Shown piece after piece: positions 45,248 to 55,169 of a stretch of 64,000 nucleotides of DNA. The stretch is taken from positions 434,001 to 498,000 of the forward strand of contig NZ_CP049303.1 of assembly GCF_019443985.1 (NCBI RefSeq), written 5' to 3'. This DNA is from Liquorilactobacillus hordei DSM 19519. Lineage in GTDB: Bacteria; Bacillota; Bacilli; Lactobacillales; Lactobacillaceae. Position 1 is the stretch's first letter; every line of letters begins with the position of its first letter. Under the pieces are notes generated by a model that saw nothing but the letters and a program-made list of their open reading frames with translations, ran no database searches and was not told the origin of the DNA. A program made the translations under genes and the position numbers.

Positions 45248-45478
45248 AAAAGCACCTCCAAAACTTGATTTACATGTCCAAGTTTTGTAAGGCACTTCAC
45301 TTATGTCACACTCCCAGAACTTTTTATTTTTCAAGCCAAGTGAGATTAAGAACGATGCGTGCCTTTAGGTCAATCTAAAAAAAGAATGAGCAAAATACAT
45401 TGTGTAAAATTCTTTTTGCAGTAGAATAGAAATTGAGCCCACATCCATGAGCTATTCTTATGTAGGGAGTGTTTTTTT

Positions 45479-47215
45479 ATGGCAAATACAAAAGGAGCAG
45501 ATTTATTAGTTGATGTATTAGTGGATTGGGGGATCCAAAATGTTTACGGATTGCCTGGTGATTCGATTGATACAACGATTGATGCTTTGCGTCGTCAACA
45601 AGACAAAATAAAATTTATTCAAGTACGGCATGAAGAAGTTGCTGCCTTATCCGCAGCAGCGGAAGCAAAATACACAGATAAGATCGGTGTATGCTTGTCC
45701 ATTGGTGGACCAGGAGCAATTCATCTGTTAAATGGACTTTATGATGCAAAAATGGATCATGTACCTGTGTTGGCTTTATTAGGTCAAGTTACCTCAACTT
45801 CTTTAAATGAAGGATATTTCCAAGAAGTAAATACCGAAAAGCTATTTGATGATGTCGCGGTTTTTAACAGAACAATCTCCGCGGTTGATAATCTACCAGA
45901 AGTAATTGATCAGGCTATTAGAAGCGCTTATGAGAATAAGGGTGTCGCAGTTTTGACAATTCCTGATGATATTCCTAATCAAGTATTGAAGGGTGAATAT
46001 AGTTCTTCTGCTCGTGCGTTTACACTTAATACACCAGAAGTCAATAAAAAACAGCTGGATGAAACAACATCATTGATAAAGGATTCAAGTAAACCAGTTG
46101 TACTTCTGGGAGTGGGTGCTAAACATGCCGGAGCAGAAATTAAGAAGTTTGTTGAGACAAACAAGATTCCTTTTATAGAGACATTGCCAGCCAAAGGAAC
46201 AATTGCTGATGATCATCCTAATTCATTAGGTAATGTGGGTAAATTAGGAACTAAAGCAGCATATGAGGCAATGAAAAATGCTGATTTACTAATAATGTTT
46301 GGGACAAACTATCCATATCGTCCATACCTGCCGGAAAAGGGGCAAGCTAAGAGCATTCAAGTTGATTTGAAAGCTGAAAATTTGGGCAAACGTTATAGTG
46401 TAAATGTTGCTGTCCAAGGTGATGTTAAGAAATTTGTTGCAGCACTCAACGACTTGGGGACTATTCGGACTGAAAGTAAATTCTTAGAGGCATGCCAAAA
46501 GAGCATGAGTAATTGGAATAAATGGATGGCTGATAAACGCAAATTAAATACGAGTCCAGTTTCTCCAGAAAGTATGACCGCTTATATCGACGAGACAGCT
46601 CCATCAGACTTGATTTATTCTATTGATGTTGGAACATCAACCTCATGGAGCGCACGTTATTTACATGTTAAAGATGATCAGAAATTTGCAATTTCAGCAT
46701 GGCTTGGAACAATGGGGTGCGCACTGCCAGGAGCGATTGCAGCACAAGTAGCGTATTCAGATAAAAGGGTTGTTGCATTACAAGGTGATGGAGCATTTGC
46801 AATGGTTATGCAAGATTTTGTAACAGCTGTAAAATATAAGTTACCAGTTATCTGTATAGTTGTTAATAATCAGAAACTTGCATTTATCGAATACGAGCAA
46901 CAACAAGCAGGACAATTGAATTATCAGATTGATTTGGCAGATATAGATTATGCTAAGTTTGCTGAGTCGTGTGGCGGCGTAGGTCTTACGGTCAAGTCAA
47001 ATGACGAATTCAAGGCAGCTTTAGATAAGGCATATACAATTACAGATAAGCCTATTTTAATAAATGCTTATGTCAAAGACAACGCGCCTCTTCCAGGCAA
47101 GATTGTTATGGATGAGGCAAAGGGATATATGAAATTTGGTCAAGAGTATTTGGAAAATTATTGGAAAATTCCAGAGTTACCACCATTGAAGGATATTTTG
47201 CGCCAATTCTTTTAA
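45479..47215 (+). CDS. pox: Pyruvate oxidase
   Basis: Thiamine-diphosphate and FAD enzyme that turns pyruvate, phosphate and oxygen into acetyl phosphate, CO2 and hydrogen peroxide in lactobacilli. 578 residues in three domains: the Pyr domain (1-185, catalytic Glu in VRHEEVAAL), the FAD domain (190-345, VVLLGVGAKHAGAEI) and the PP domain (360-560) with the TPP motif GDGAFAMVMQDFVTAVKYKL...NN. FAD-binding and the tail YLENYWKIPELPPLKDI support Pox rather than acetolactate synthase. Start ATG follows TAGGGAGTG. No neighbour in the operon. Confidence 0.92.
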   Translation: MANTKGADLLVDVLVDWGIQNVYGLPGDSIDTTIDALRRQQDKIKFIQVRHEEVAALSAAAEAKYTDKIGVCLSIGGPGAIHLLNGLYDAKMDHVPVLALLGQVTSTSLNEGYFQEVNTEKLFDDVAVFNRTISAVDNLPEVIDQAIRSAYENKGVAVLTIPDDIPNQVLKGEYSSSARAFTLNTPEVNKKQLDETTSLIKDSSKPVVLLGVGAKHAGAEIKKFVETNKIPFIETLPAKGTIADDHPNSLGNVGKLGTKAAYEAMKNADLLIMFGTNYPYRPYLPEKGQAKSIQVDLKAENLGKRYSVNVAVQGDVKKFVAALNDLGTIRTESKFLEACQKSMSNWNKWMADKRKLNTSPVSPESMTAYIDETAPSDLIYSIDVGTSTSWSARYLHVKDDQKFAISAWLGTMGCALPGAIAAQVAYSDKRVVALQGDGAFAMVMQDFVTAVKYKLPVICIVVNNQKLAFIEYEQQQAGQLNYQIDLADIDYAKFAESCGGVGLTVKSNDEFKAALDKAYTITDKPILINAYVKDNAPLPGKIVMDEAKGYMKFGQEYLENYWKIPELPPLKDILRQFF

Positions 47216-47244
47216 AATAGCAGACTGTACAATAGACAAATTAT

Positions 47245-47284
47245 GAAATATGGCATGATAGTTTGATGTCATATTTCTTTTTAT
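47245..47284 (+). terminator. pox terminator
   Basis: GAAATATGGCAT pairs with ATGTCATATTTC (one G-T pair), then TTTTT. Confidence 0.82.
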
Positions 47285-47298
47285 TAGGAGATAATTAT

Positions 47299-47940
47299 AT
47301 GAAAATTGTGTTACTTGGTGGTTCAGGTTACGTGGGAAAAGGTATTATTAAAAAATTAAGTTCCTACGACAATATAGAACTGGTTAGCATGTCGCGACAT
47401 GGTGGAACAGATGCTGATAAAGAAGAATGGTCAAATGTGTCATGGCTCAGTGTCGACTTGGATAAGCCAGAAACTTGGCAAGCAGAAATGGCAACGGCAG
47501 ACTGGGTCATTGATTTGATAGGAGTTTTGTTGGCTAAAAATTATAATGAGTATTATAAAAAAACTGTGAAACCAGTGTTGAACGTAATTAAATTTATTAA
47601 AGAACATACTACAAACACTAAGTTCTTATTTGTGTCTGCAAACTATGCACCAGTGGGGATGGGAGCATATATGAAAGCCAAACTTGTACTTGAAGATGAA
47701 CTTATCAAGCAGTTAGGTCAACGTGCAGTATTTGTTTACCCTGGCTTAATTTATCATAAGAAACGTCCATCTGTTTATGTTGTAGCAACCGTATTAAATA
47801 ATATAAAAAAGATAAAACCGTTAGAAAAGCTAATAGAGCCTTTGCGCCCAATTGCACGGGAAAAATTTGCGGTGGAAATTAAAAATATTGTACTTGGGGG
47901 AAATAGTTATTTAATGTATAGAACAAAAAATAAAGAGTAG
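47299..47940 (+). CDS. NAD(P)-binding epimerase/reductase-like protein
   Basis: A 213-residue atypical short-chain dehydrogenase. Rossmann start MKIVLLGGSGYVGKGIIKKL; an acidic residue after the second strand is missing (MSRHGG), favouring NADP. The middle has DWVIDLIGVLL and a FVSANYAPVGMGAYMKAK stretch in place of the YxxxK motif. Similar proteins are called NAD-dependent epimerases or NmrA-like; the reaction is not known. Start ATG 47299 follows TTAGGAGATAA. Confidence 0.82.
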   Translation: MKIVLLGGSGYVGKGIIKKLSSYDNIELVSMSRHGGTDADKEEWSNVSWLSVDLDKPETWQAEMATADWVIDLIGVLLAKNYNEYYKKTVKPVLNVIKFIKEHTTNTKFLFVSANYAPVGMGAYMKAKLVLEDELIKQLGQRAVFVYPGLIYHKKRPSVYVVATVLNNIKKIKPLEKLIEPLRPIAREKFAVEIKNIVLGGNSYLMYRTKNKE

Positions 47941-48007
47941 CTGCTGAAATTCAGAATTTTTGTGGATTGCAAAACCTGATGATATTGTTAAAAAAATCAT
48001 GTATAAG

Positions 48008-48036
48008 TTGACATTGTCCGAATTTACTTTTAATAT
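48008..48036 (+). promoter_or_regulatory. Promoter of the 159-aa gene
   Basis: TTGACA, 17 bases, TAATAT, 55 bases before the start codon. Confidence 0.7.
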
Positions 48037-48090
48037 AGGTTAGAATTTTCAACAGAATAATTATTTAATAAGTTTGGAAGTGAAACTAGG

Positions 48091-48570
48091 ATGGAAATTA
48101 AAGTTAAGGATTTTATTGATCAGGTTGAAGCAGATGAAATTATCAAAATATCATTAGATAAGTTAGAGATCAAAGAAACTAGCGAACTAAAAGCTGATTT
48201 TATGGAACAATTATTTGCTGATTTTGAGAGTGCCTTTGCAAAAGGAAAAGTAGTGCAAGCTGTTCAACCAATTGTTATGAGTAATGAAACCGTTGAAGTT
48301 GTACTGGAAACAGGAATTATTAATTTACCCTTTGCTAATATTAATCGGGTTGATAATTTCTTGGATGTAGATGAACTGGCACCGTTATTGACTAATCTTA
48401 TTGTTATATCTCCTGATTTGAATGCTTCAGGATTGTTTATCAGATCTTATTCAAATATAGATAATTTTAAGGACGATATAACAAAGATAGTTGCGGATAC
48501 TTTAGTAAGTATCAAACAAATTCAAGCAAATTTAGAAAAAACTGAAGATAGTAAGCTTCAAGAATCATAG
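48091..48570 (+). CDS. Conserved-looking protein of unknown function, 159 residues
   Basis: Not recognised. Acidic, soluble, alpha/beta pattern, without membrane segments or clear motifs; begins MEIKVKDFIDQVEADEIIKI and ends in a charged helix (VADTLVSIKQIQANLEKTED). Start ATG with GGAAGTGAAACTAGG ahead and its own promoter. The next gene is convergent. Length and codon use are like neighbouring genes, so it is a real gene. Confidence 0.75.
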   Translation: MEIKVKDFIDQVEADEIIKISLDKLEIKETSELKADFMEQLFADFESAFAKGKVVQAVQPIVMSNETVEVVLETGIINLPFANINRVDNFLDVDELAPLLTNLIVISPDLNASGLFIRSYSNIDNFKDDITKIVADTLVSIKQIQANLEKTEDSKLQES

Positions 48571-48600
48571 ATAGTAATCCTAAAATCAGTGATATATGAT

Positions 48601-48682
48601 GACAGCGAAAAATTATGAAACACGTTTATACGGAATAAAGAAACGGATGGGCCAAGAGTTAACTTTTGGCCCATCCCTCTAT
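48601..48682 (+). repeat. Dispersed two-hairpin repeat copy, terminator
   Basis: Linker TGAAACACGTTTATACGG (close to other copies) and a hairpin at 48645-48676 with a 16-bp stem, GGATGGGCCAAGAGTT against AACTTTTGGCCCATCC. The hairpin core differs from that of other copies by compensated changes (GGGCC/GGCCC). Separates two convergent genes. Confidence 0.85.
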
Positions 48683-48688
48683 AATATT

Positions 48689-50500
48689 TTAGTTTAAATG
48701 GCTATTTTTAATAGTTGTGGTTAAATTAATTATCTTTTCTACCGTGTTATCAAGAAATGCTATTGTTTTTTCTAAAGGCTCATTTGATGCCATATCAACA
48801 CCTGCACTTTTAGCAGCCTCTAAAGGCGTTTTTTGGTCGCCTAGTTTTAGATAGTTTAACCAATCTGAAATTACTGCTGGGTTTTCTTTTATCTTCAAGT
48901 ACATTTGAGTTGCAATTGTTAGACCTGCAGAATAAGTATAAGAATAAAGCCCCATATAATAATGTGATTGACGCATCCAAGTCAGTGAAGCATCATCATC
49001 AATTTTGACAGTGTCTCCCCAAAACTTTTGAAGGACTTCCTTCTTAATAGCACATAGGCGATCAGCATCGAAACTCTCACCATTATCTATCAGTCGATAA
49101 ACTTCTCTTTGATAAGCAGCCTCTAATAAGTGTGTAACGAAATTATGGTAATAGGTATTCGTCAACATTTTTGTATAGGCAAATCGTTGCATACGAGGAT
49201 CATCACTTTTTTGTAATAATGAATGTGTCAATAGCAGTTCATTAAATGTAGAAGGTGATTCAACGATGTAAGTAGATGGATCGCATACAAGAATTGAATT
49301 GTTTGCAGCAGTTGATAAAGCCTGTCCAGCATGCCCTAATTCGTGAATTAAGGTATATAGATCAGCAAATTGATTTGACCATGACATTAAGATAAAAGGA
49401 TGATTCCCATACGGAGTTGTTTCAAACCCCCCAGTTTCCTTCCCATCGTTTTGTGGGAAGTCAACCCATCTTTCAGGGAAAGCACGCATAATCATATCGT
49501 GATAATCTTTACCCATGATTTCAATTGCATCAGAAATATATTGTGGTGCATCTTTAAGAGCGATAGTAGGGGAATAATCTGGATCAAGGTCAATTTGCAA
49601 ATCAGCAAAGGTTAATTCATCAATTCCGCGTTCTTCCTTGATTAATTGAACGTATTTTTGCATAACTGGTCCAAATTTTTCTATGATGGTATCAATTTGA
49701 TGCTCATAAATAGCTCTAGGAATTTCTTGTTCAGCTAATAAGTAATCAATAACAGAACTGTAGCCGCGCAAGGTTGCAAATGTTTTTTGTTTGTAAACTT
49801 CAGTGTAGTAGATAGCTGCTAGTGTATTCTTGTATTGCTTCAGCGTCTTAGAAAAGCTCGCGAAAGCGGCACGTCTAATTTTGATATTGGCATGGTATTG
49901 GTAATAATTTTCATAGAGAACAAATGACATTGGATAATCTTTTCCGTCAATTGTGAAGCTATCAAAATGCATGTCAGAACTCCGCATTTGCGTATAGATG
50001 TTTTCAGGAGCATGAAAAATTGGCGTTAAAGCAGATAAAGCTTTTTCAATATTCGGCGCTAGTCGTTGCTTTTGGTTGTTCAAGTAATGGCGAAAAACGG
50101 CATTATATTCCGGAAGGTTTGCAGCAAGTGAATTAAGTTCCGCAGCTGAAAGATTGAGCATTTCAGAATCAAAGAAAGACAGTTTAGATTCTAGTTGTGC
50201 ACTGATATTTTCAAATTTATGTAGCTGACTGTTGGCTTTTGGTGAAGACATATCAACGGCTTGGTTTAAAAATACATAATGTTCTAACCAATCTTTCTCC
50301 TTAGTGAGTTCAGCTAAGGCACTGAGACTTTTCTTTATTGTTTCAAAATTCTCCAACTTACCTTGGAACTTTGAAGTGAAATCATCCACCAACTGTACTA
50401 GATTTGCTAAATGAATATTGAATTCTTGTTCAGACTTAAAAAGAGTAGAAGTGTCCCAAGTCAGTTCTACAGGAACTGTATTTCTTTTTGGTAATGACAT
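48689..50500 (-). CDS. pepF: Oligoendopeptidase F
   Basis: Cytoplasmic zinc metallopeptidase of the M3B family that cuts oligopeptides of about 7-17 residues. 603 residues with the active site HELGH at 386-390 (TLIHELGHAGQAL) and the third ligand Glu about 25 residues on (VESPSTFNE). An N-terminal helical domain begins WDTSTLFKSEQEF. Start ATG follows GGAGGAC. Full length, single gene. Confidence 0.95.
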   Translation of the reverse strand: MSLPKRNTVPVELTWDTSTLFKSEQEFNIHLANLVQLVDDFTSKFQGKLENFETIKKSLSALAELTKEKDWLEHYVFLNQAVDMSSPKANSQLHKFENISAQLESKLSFFDSEMLNLSAAELNSLAANLPEYNAVFRHYLNNQKQRLAPNIEKALSALTPIFHAPENIYTQMRSSDMHFDSFTIDGKDYPMSFVLYENYYQYHANIKIRRAAFASFSKTLKQYKNTLAAIYYTEVYKQKTFATLRGYSSVIDYLLAEQEIPRAIYEHQIDTIIEKFGPVMQKYVQLIKEERGIDELTFADLQIDLDPDYSPTIALKDAPQYISDAIEIMGKDYHDMIMRAFPERWVDFPQNDGKETGGFETTPYGNHPFILMSWSNQFADLYTLIHELGHAGQALSTAANNSILVCDPSTYIVESPSTFNELLLTHSLLQKSDDPRMQRFAYTKMLTNTYYHNFVTHLLEAAYQREVYRLIDNGESFDADRLCAIKKEVLQKFWGDTVKIDDDASLTWMRQSHYYMGLYSYTYSAGLTIATQMYLKIKENPAVISDWLNYLKLGDQKTPLEAAKSAGVDMASNEPLEKTIAFLDNTVEKIINLTTTIKNSHLN

Positions 50501-50623
50501 TTGAAGTCCTCCTTTTGATTAATTACTTTTATTATCATATTTACTTTGTAATTATACTAGAAGTTTTTGGTTTAGAGCGGTAAAATAAAAAATCGATAGA
50601 TTATTTTAGTTAGGAGCAAAACA

Positions 50624-51466
50624 GTGGGAACCAAAACTTTAAATATCGGAATTTTAAATGTAATGCATGATAAATCTGATACTCAAAAACGTTTTGACTA
50701 TGTGTTGAAGCAACAAAATATTCCAGTTAAGGTAACTTATTTTTATCCAATGATGCACTATCAAGGGCGCACGGTACCAGAAGAGGTTGCGCGCATATCG
50801 GAACCATTGAATTTTATCAAGGTGAAAAAAATGGATGCTTTTATCGTTACTGGAGCACCCTTAGAAAAAATTGACTTCTTAGAGGTTACGTATTGGGATG
50901 AGCTTCAAGAACTGTTTCAACTTTTAAAGCAACTAAATATTCCTCAACTATATATATGTTGGGGAGCAATGGCAGCTGCAAATTTTTATTATGGGATTGA
51001 AAAACAGATGCTAGCACATAAATTATTTGGAATCTATGGGCAAGAAGTACTTACAAAGTCTGAACTTCTAGAAGGATTGCCTCAAGGGTTTACAGCTCCA
51101 CATGCACGTTATGCAGAGCTGAATCATAAGCAGATTAGAGAAAATAAGAATCTGCAAATCACGGCACTTTCAGAGACGAAGCATTTATTCTTAGTTGAGG
51201 CAAAAGATGCCCCCCAAGTTTTCTTATTTGCCCATCTAGAATACGGTAAAGAGGCACTTGCAAAAGAGTACCAAAGAGAGCTGAAGGCATATCCAGATCA
51301 AGCCGAGATTTTGGCAAAGCCCCAAAATTATTATGAAGATTTTGAACAGATGGAAGCTCCTATTTTTTCATGGTCCGATACACAGCGATTATTTTTCCAA
51401 AACTGGGTATTGCAAGTGAAGAAGGCGTGTGACTATAAATCAAAGAAAAATAGTGATGCAGTTTAA
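50624..51466 (+). CDS. metA: Homoserine O-acyltransferase, MetA type
   Basis: Activates homoserine for methionine synthesis with acetyl- or succinyl-CoA. 280 residues, somewhat shorter than the 300 of most MetA. Class I glutamine-amidotransferase-like fold with catalytic Cys112 (YICWGAMAA) and His204-x-Glu206 (FAHLEYG). Which acyl donor is used cannot be read with confidence; most Firmicutes MetA use acetyl-CoA. Start GTG at 50624 follows TAGGAGC. No other methionine gene nearby. Confidence 0.9.
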   Translation: MGTKTLNIGILNVMHDKSDTQKRFDYVLKQQNIPVKVTYFYPMMHYQGRTVPEEVARISEPLNFIKVKKMDAFIVTGAPLEKIDFLEVTYWDELQELFQLLKQLNIPQLYICWGAMAAANFYYGIEKQMLAHKLFGIYGQEVLTKSELLEGLPQGFTAPHARYAELNHKQIRENKNLQITALSETKHLFLVEAKDAPQVFLFAHLEYGKEALAKEYQRELKAYPDQAEILAKPQNYYEDFEQMEAPIFSWSDTQRLFFQNWVLQVKKACDYKSKKNSDAV

Positions 51467-51512
51467 AGTAACAAGCGGCAGTAAATGTATACAATATAAG
51501 AAGATGGTATGG

Positions 51513-51552
51513 CGAATTTATTTATTATTGTCATGCCTTATTTTTATGAAGA
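51513..51552 (+). terminator. Possible metA terminator
   Basis: GGTATG pairs with CATGCC across a large loop, then TTATTTTT. A weak structure. Confidence 0.45.
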
Positions 51553-51640
51553 ATTAAAGAAATGAGATGATAAATATCATTAAAGAACAAAAAAATGATA
51601 TGATATTCAGTAGAACAAAGAATGAAATGGGGAATGGATT

Positions 51641-52987
51641 TTGACAGGCGGTCAGCTGGCTTCCAATATATTGATTATAGCGATAGTTTTTTATTTTGCA
51701 GCTTTTTTTGTTGCAGCGGAATTTGCACTTGTACAGACTAGAAAAAGTGCACTTGAGAGTGCGCTTGAAGAAGGAAAAGGAAACAAACGCAAATTAACAA
51801 TTGCTCTAAAAATGGTTCAAAATCTGAATGAATATCTTTCGACAACACAAGTAGGTGTAACTCTTGCAGGTATTATTTTAGGTTGGATTGGTGAAGCTAC
51901 AATTGAAGCAATGATTGTTGATGTTTTACAAATTGCTCCACTTGGAACGACGGCGATGCATGCTGTAGGTGCGGTTTTAGGAATACTTTTGTTAACCTAT
52001 CTGGAGGTTGTTATCACAGAAATTGTTCCTAAAAATTTAAGTATTGAGATGCCGATGAAAATGATGATGCTTGTAGTTACACCACTGCATTATTTTCATA
52101 TTCTCTTCTACCCATTTGTTCAGTTATTGAACATTTCTGCGGCAGGGATAATCCGCCTGTTCGGCCTAACCCCAGCGACAGAGAGTAATGATGTGTTGAC
52201 ACAAGCAGAAATATTACGTTTGTCGCGTAATGCCGTAACTGGCGGGAAATTAGACAAAAATGATTTGATTTATATGCAGCGTGCATTTGATTTTAATGAC
52301 AAGATTGCTAAGGACATCATGGTGGATCGAACGAGTCTTGACGTTGTGGATATCACAGATTCAGTTAAAACAGTTGTAAACAATTATCTGCGTGAGGGTT
52401 TTAGTCGTTTCCCAGTTGTTGCAAATAATGATAAAGATCGTATTTTAGGATATGTATATATATATGATTTAATAAGACAGGCGCAAGTTGATGACAGTAT
52501 TTTAGTTAGCAAGTTATTACGCACTATTATTACTGTACCAGAGGTGACACCTATTCAAGGGCTGTTACAGCAAATGATTCAAAAACAAACACCGATTGTG
52601 GTTGTTTTAGATGAATACGGTGGAACTAGTGGGATTGTCACAGACAAAGATATCTATGAGGAGCTTTTCGGGGTTGTTAAAGATGAGATCGATAATGTAT
52701 CCAGTGAGTACATTATCAAAACCGAAGATGGTGGATTCAAAATATCTGGCAAAACGACACTCTATGATTTTGAACGCTTTTTCAAGGTTAGAAATAAGAG
52801 TTTCGATGAATCTGAGAGTGTTACCATAGCAGGTTACTTGCTTGAAAATTATAAAGTAAAAAGAAATGATATTATAACGATTGATCAACTTGATTTAAAG
52901 ATAACAGAATTTAATCGTAATTATATTGACTGGTTAGAGGTTAAACATCACCCTGAAAATAAAAGTGAAAAATCAAGTGAAGAATGA
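51641..52987 (+). CDS. CNNM/CorC-type membrane protein with CBS domains
   Basis: A 448-residue protein formerly called hemolysin: N-terminal DUF21/CNNM membrane domain (1-190, four segments, FFVAAEFALVQTRKS), a CBS pair (about 215-335, DIMVDRTSLDVV and VLDEYGGTSGIVTDKDIYEE) and a CorC_HlyC domain at the end (ITIAGYLLENYKV-like region). Members transport or regulate magnesium or cobalt. The start is TTG at 51641 with ATGGGGAATGG upstream; no ATG in frame fits. Confidence 0.9.
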   Translation: MTGGQLASNILIIAIVFYFAAFFVAAEFALVQTRKSALESALEEGKGNKRKLTIALKMVQNLNEYLSTTQVGVTLAGIILGWIGEATIEAMIVDVLQIAPLGTTAMHAVGAVLGILLLTYLEVVITEIVPKNLSIEMPMKMMMLVVTPLHYFHILFYPFVQLLNISAAGIIRLFGLTPATESNDVLTQAEILRLSRNAVTGGKLDKNDLIYMQRAFDFNDKIAKDIMVDRTSLDVVDITDSVKTVVNNYLREGFSRFPVVANNDKDRILGYVYIYDLIRQAQVDDSILVSKLLRTIITVPEVTPIQGLLQQMIQKQTPIVVVLDEYGGTSGIVTDKDIYEELFGVVKDEIDNVSSEYIIKTEDGGFKISGKTTLYDFERFFKVRNKSFDESESVTIAGYLLENYKVKRNDIITIDQLDLKITEFNRNYIDWLEVKHHPENKSEKSSEE

Positions 52988-53025
52988 TAAAATAAGTAAA
53001 TTATCAAGAAGGCAGTGAAATTGTG

Positions 53026-53826
53026 ATGCGTCGAATTGAGGCTCAACGAATCGTTGTTAAAGTGGGTACGAGTACTTTGACATATCCAAATGGAAAATTG
53101 AATTTACAGGCAATTGATCAACTGTGTTATAGTTTAAGCGGTTTGGTGAACGAGAACAAAGAAGTTGTTTTAGTGTCTTCTGGTGCGATTGGAGTGGGAC
53201 TTGGACAATTAGGGATGAAAGAACGGCCCAGTGCAATTCCTGAACAGCAAGCACTTGCAGCAATCGGGCAAACACAATTGATGACGGTGTACCAACAACG
53301 TTTTGCAGTTTACGGACAAAAAATTGGGCAAATTCTATTGACGCATGATGTAATGGATTATCCCACGAGCAGAGAAAATGTTTTAAATACATTTGAGAAT
53401 TTGTTAAGGTTAAAAGTCATTCCGATTGTTAATGAAAATGACACAGTTGCGGTCGATGAATTGGATCATCATACTAAATTTGGAGATAATGATCAATTAT
53501 CAGCGATCGTTGCAACTTCAATTGATGCAGATTTATTAATCATGTTGTCTGACATTGATGGTTTTTACGATAAAAATCCTAGAAAGTTTGCGGATGCTAA
53601 ATTATTGCATACGATTAATGAGATTAATGCTAAGACATTCGAAAAAGCTGGTGGACGTGGTACTAAGTTTGGAACGGGTGGCATGACTACAAAGCTAAAA
53701 GCCGCAAAAAGAATACTTGATGCAAATAAAGCAATGATTCTTGCTAATGGTGAAAACCCATCAATAATATTTAAGATATTGAACGGTGAACAGTTGGGAA
53801 CGCTATTTATTAACAAAGATGATTAG
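53026..53826 (+). CDS. proB: Glutamate 5-kinase
   Basis: First step of proline synthesis, making glutamyl 5-phosphate. 266 residues: the amino-acid-kinase domain only (VVKVGTSTLT, VLVSSGAIGVGLGQLG, VNENDTVAVDE, FGTGGMTTKLKAA). The C-terminal PUA domain of the 367-residue enterobacterial enzyme is absent, as in many lactic acid bacteria. ATG 53026 or GTG 53023, both behind AAGGCAG. Followed after about 20 bases by proA. Confidence 0.94.
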   Translation: MRRIEAQRIVVKVGTSTLTYPNGKLNLQAIDQLCYSLSGLVNENKEVVLVSSGAIGVGLGQLGMKERPSAIPEQQALAAIGQTQLMTVYQQRFAVYGQKIGQILLTHDVMDYPTSRENVLNTFENLLRLKVIPIVNENDTVAVDELDHHTKFGDNDQLSAIVATSIDADLLIMLSDIDGFYDKNPRKFADAKLLHTINEINAKTFEKAGGRGTKFGTGGMTTKLKAAKRILDANKAMILANGENPSIIFKILNGEQLGTLFINKDD

Positions 53827-53847
53827 GGATGGAGGTAAGACTTGCTT

Positions 53848-55095
53848 ATGGAAATTAATTTAGAAAAAATTGGAAATCAAGCTAAGAATGCAGCCTATGA
53901 TCTGAGCCTTGTTTCTACTGAAGATAAAAATAAAATTTTACTTGCAATGGCGAATGACCTGAGAACGAAGACTGACCAGATTCTTCTTGCAAATCAAAAG
54001 GATTTGAATGAGGCAAAAGGATTAGTTAAGAGCTTCGTTGATCGACTTACGTTGGATGAGAGCCGGATAGAGACAATTGCACAAGGGCTTGAGCAAGTTG
54101 CACAATTGCCTAATCCATTAGGTGATGTTACTAATGGCTGGGTTAATCATGCGGGTTTGCAGATTACACAAAAAAGAGTTCCCCTTGGAGTTGTTGGAAT
54201 TATTTATGAGGCTCGGCCAAATGTTACTGTTGATGCAGCAGCGCTGTGTTTTAAATCAGGAAATGCTGTTATTTTAAGAGGGGGTAAAGAAGCCTTCAAT
54301 ACTAATCTCAAACTTGTTGAAATATTGCAAACGACATTAAAAGAAAATGGATATAGTAAAGATACTATTCAAATATTGACTGATACATCACATGAAGTTG
54401 CTAATAAATTTATGCAGCTTACAGGCTATCTTGATGTATTAATCCCTCGTGGAGGGGCTAAATTAATACAGACTGTCGTGCAAAATGCGAAGGTTCCAGT
54501 TATTGAGACAGGGATTGGAAATTGCCACATTTATGTAGATCAGACAGCTGATTTTGAGATGGCAAAAAAGATTGTAGTTAATGCTAAATGTCAAAGACCA
54601 GCCGTTTGTAATGCTGCTGAAAAACTATTGATCCATGAAGATGTTGCCAGCAAATACTTACCTGGAATTATTGCAGAACTGAAAAAGAATGATGTTGAAA
54701 TTAGGGCTGATGAAGCAGCGCTAGAAATTTTACAAGACTCAGCTATTCCTGCGATTGAGGAAGACTGGAAAACAGAATATAATGATTATATTCTTGGAGT
54801 TAAGGTTGTTTCGTCTGTTGATGAGGCGATTAAACACATCAATCAGTATGGTACAAAACATTCCGAGACAATCGTTACTAATGATTATAAAAAGAGTCAA
54901 CAATTTCTAGATCAGGTTGATGCAGCAGCTGTTTATGTGAATGCATCGACTCGTTTTACGGATGGTTTTGAATTTGGTTTTGGGGCAGAAATTGGAATTT
55001 CGACGCAAAAACTACATGCTCGCGGACCAATGGGGCTCGAAGCTTTAACAACAACTAAATATGTTGTTAGGGGTAACGGACAAATTAGAGAATAA
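53848..55095 (+). CDS. proA: Glutamate-5-semialdehyde dehydrogenase (gamma-glutamyl phosphate reductase)
   Basis: Second step of proline synthesis. 415 residues, aldehyde-dehydrogenase fold, with catalytic Cys254 in CQRPAVCNAAEKLL and the family motif VIYEARPNVTVDAAALC. It ends FTDGFEFGFGAEIGISTQKL. ATG 53848 chosen; an in-frame TTG at 53842 lies closer to GGAGGT and could be used. Same operon as proB. Confidence 0.94.
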   Translation: MEINLEKIGNQAKNAAYDLSLVSTEDKNKILLAMANDLRTKTDQILLANQKDLNEAKGLVKSFVDRLTLDESRIETIAQGLEQVAQLPNPLGDVTNGWVNHAGLQITQKRVPLGVVGIIYEARPNVTVDAAALCFKSGNAVILRGGKEAFNTNLKLVEILQTTLKENGYSKDTIQILTDTSHEVANKFMQLTGYLDVLIPRGGAKLIQTVVQNAKVPVIETGIGNCHIYVDQTADFEMAKKIVVNAKCQRPAVCNAAEKLLIHEDVASKYLPGIIAELKKNDVEIRADEAALEILQDSAIPAIEEDWKTEYNDYILGVKVVSSVDEAIKHINQYGTKHSETIVTNDYKKSQQFLDQVDAAAVYVNASTRFTDGFEFGFGAEIGISTQKLHARGPMGLEALTTTKYVVRGNGQIRE

Positions 55096-55169
55096 ATGTT
55101 GTAACAAAAGCATAGTAATGCAGAGCGTTTTTTATTATAATAAGTCAAAAGAGTAAATTGGAGGCAACC

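Larger units (their letters stand above)
43827..45299 (-). mobile_element. IS150-like (IS3 family) insertion sequence, complete
   Basis: A 1473-bp element with imperfect inverted repeats (TGTACTGCCTTAAAAAAGTT left; TGAAGTGCCTTACAAAACTT right, read from the ends inward), flanked by the 3-bp duplication CTT (43824-43826 and 45300-45302). It carries overlapping orfA and orfB on the minus strand with a candidate -1 frameshift site. The partial copy at the window start is of the same type. Confidence 0.93.

Noticed and set aside
53026..53826. ProB read as truncated
   Set aside because: It lacks only the PUA domain, a form that is normal in many lactic acid bacteria; the kinase domain is whole.
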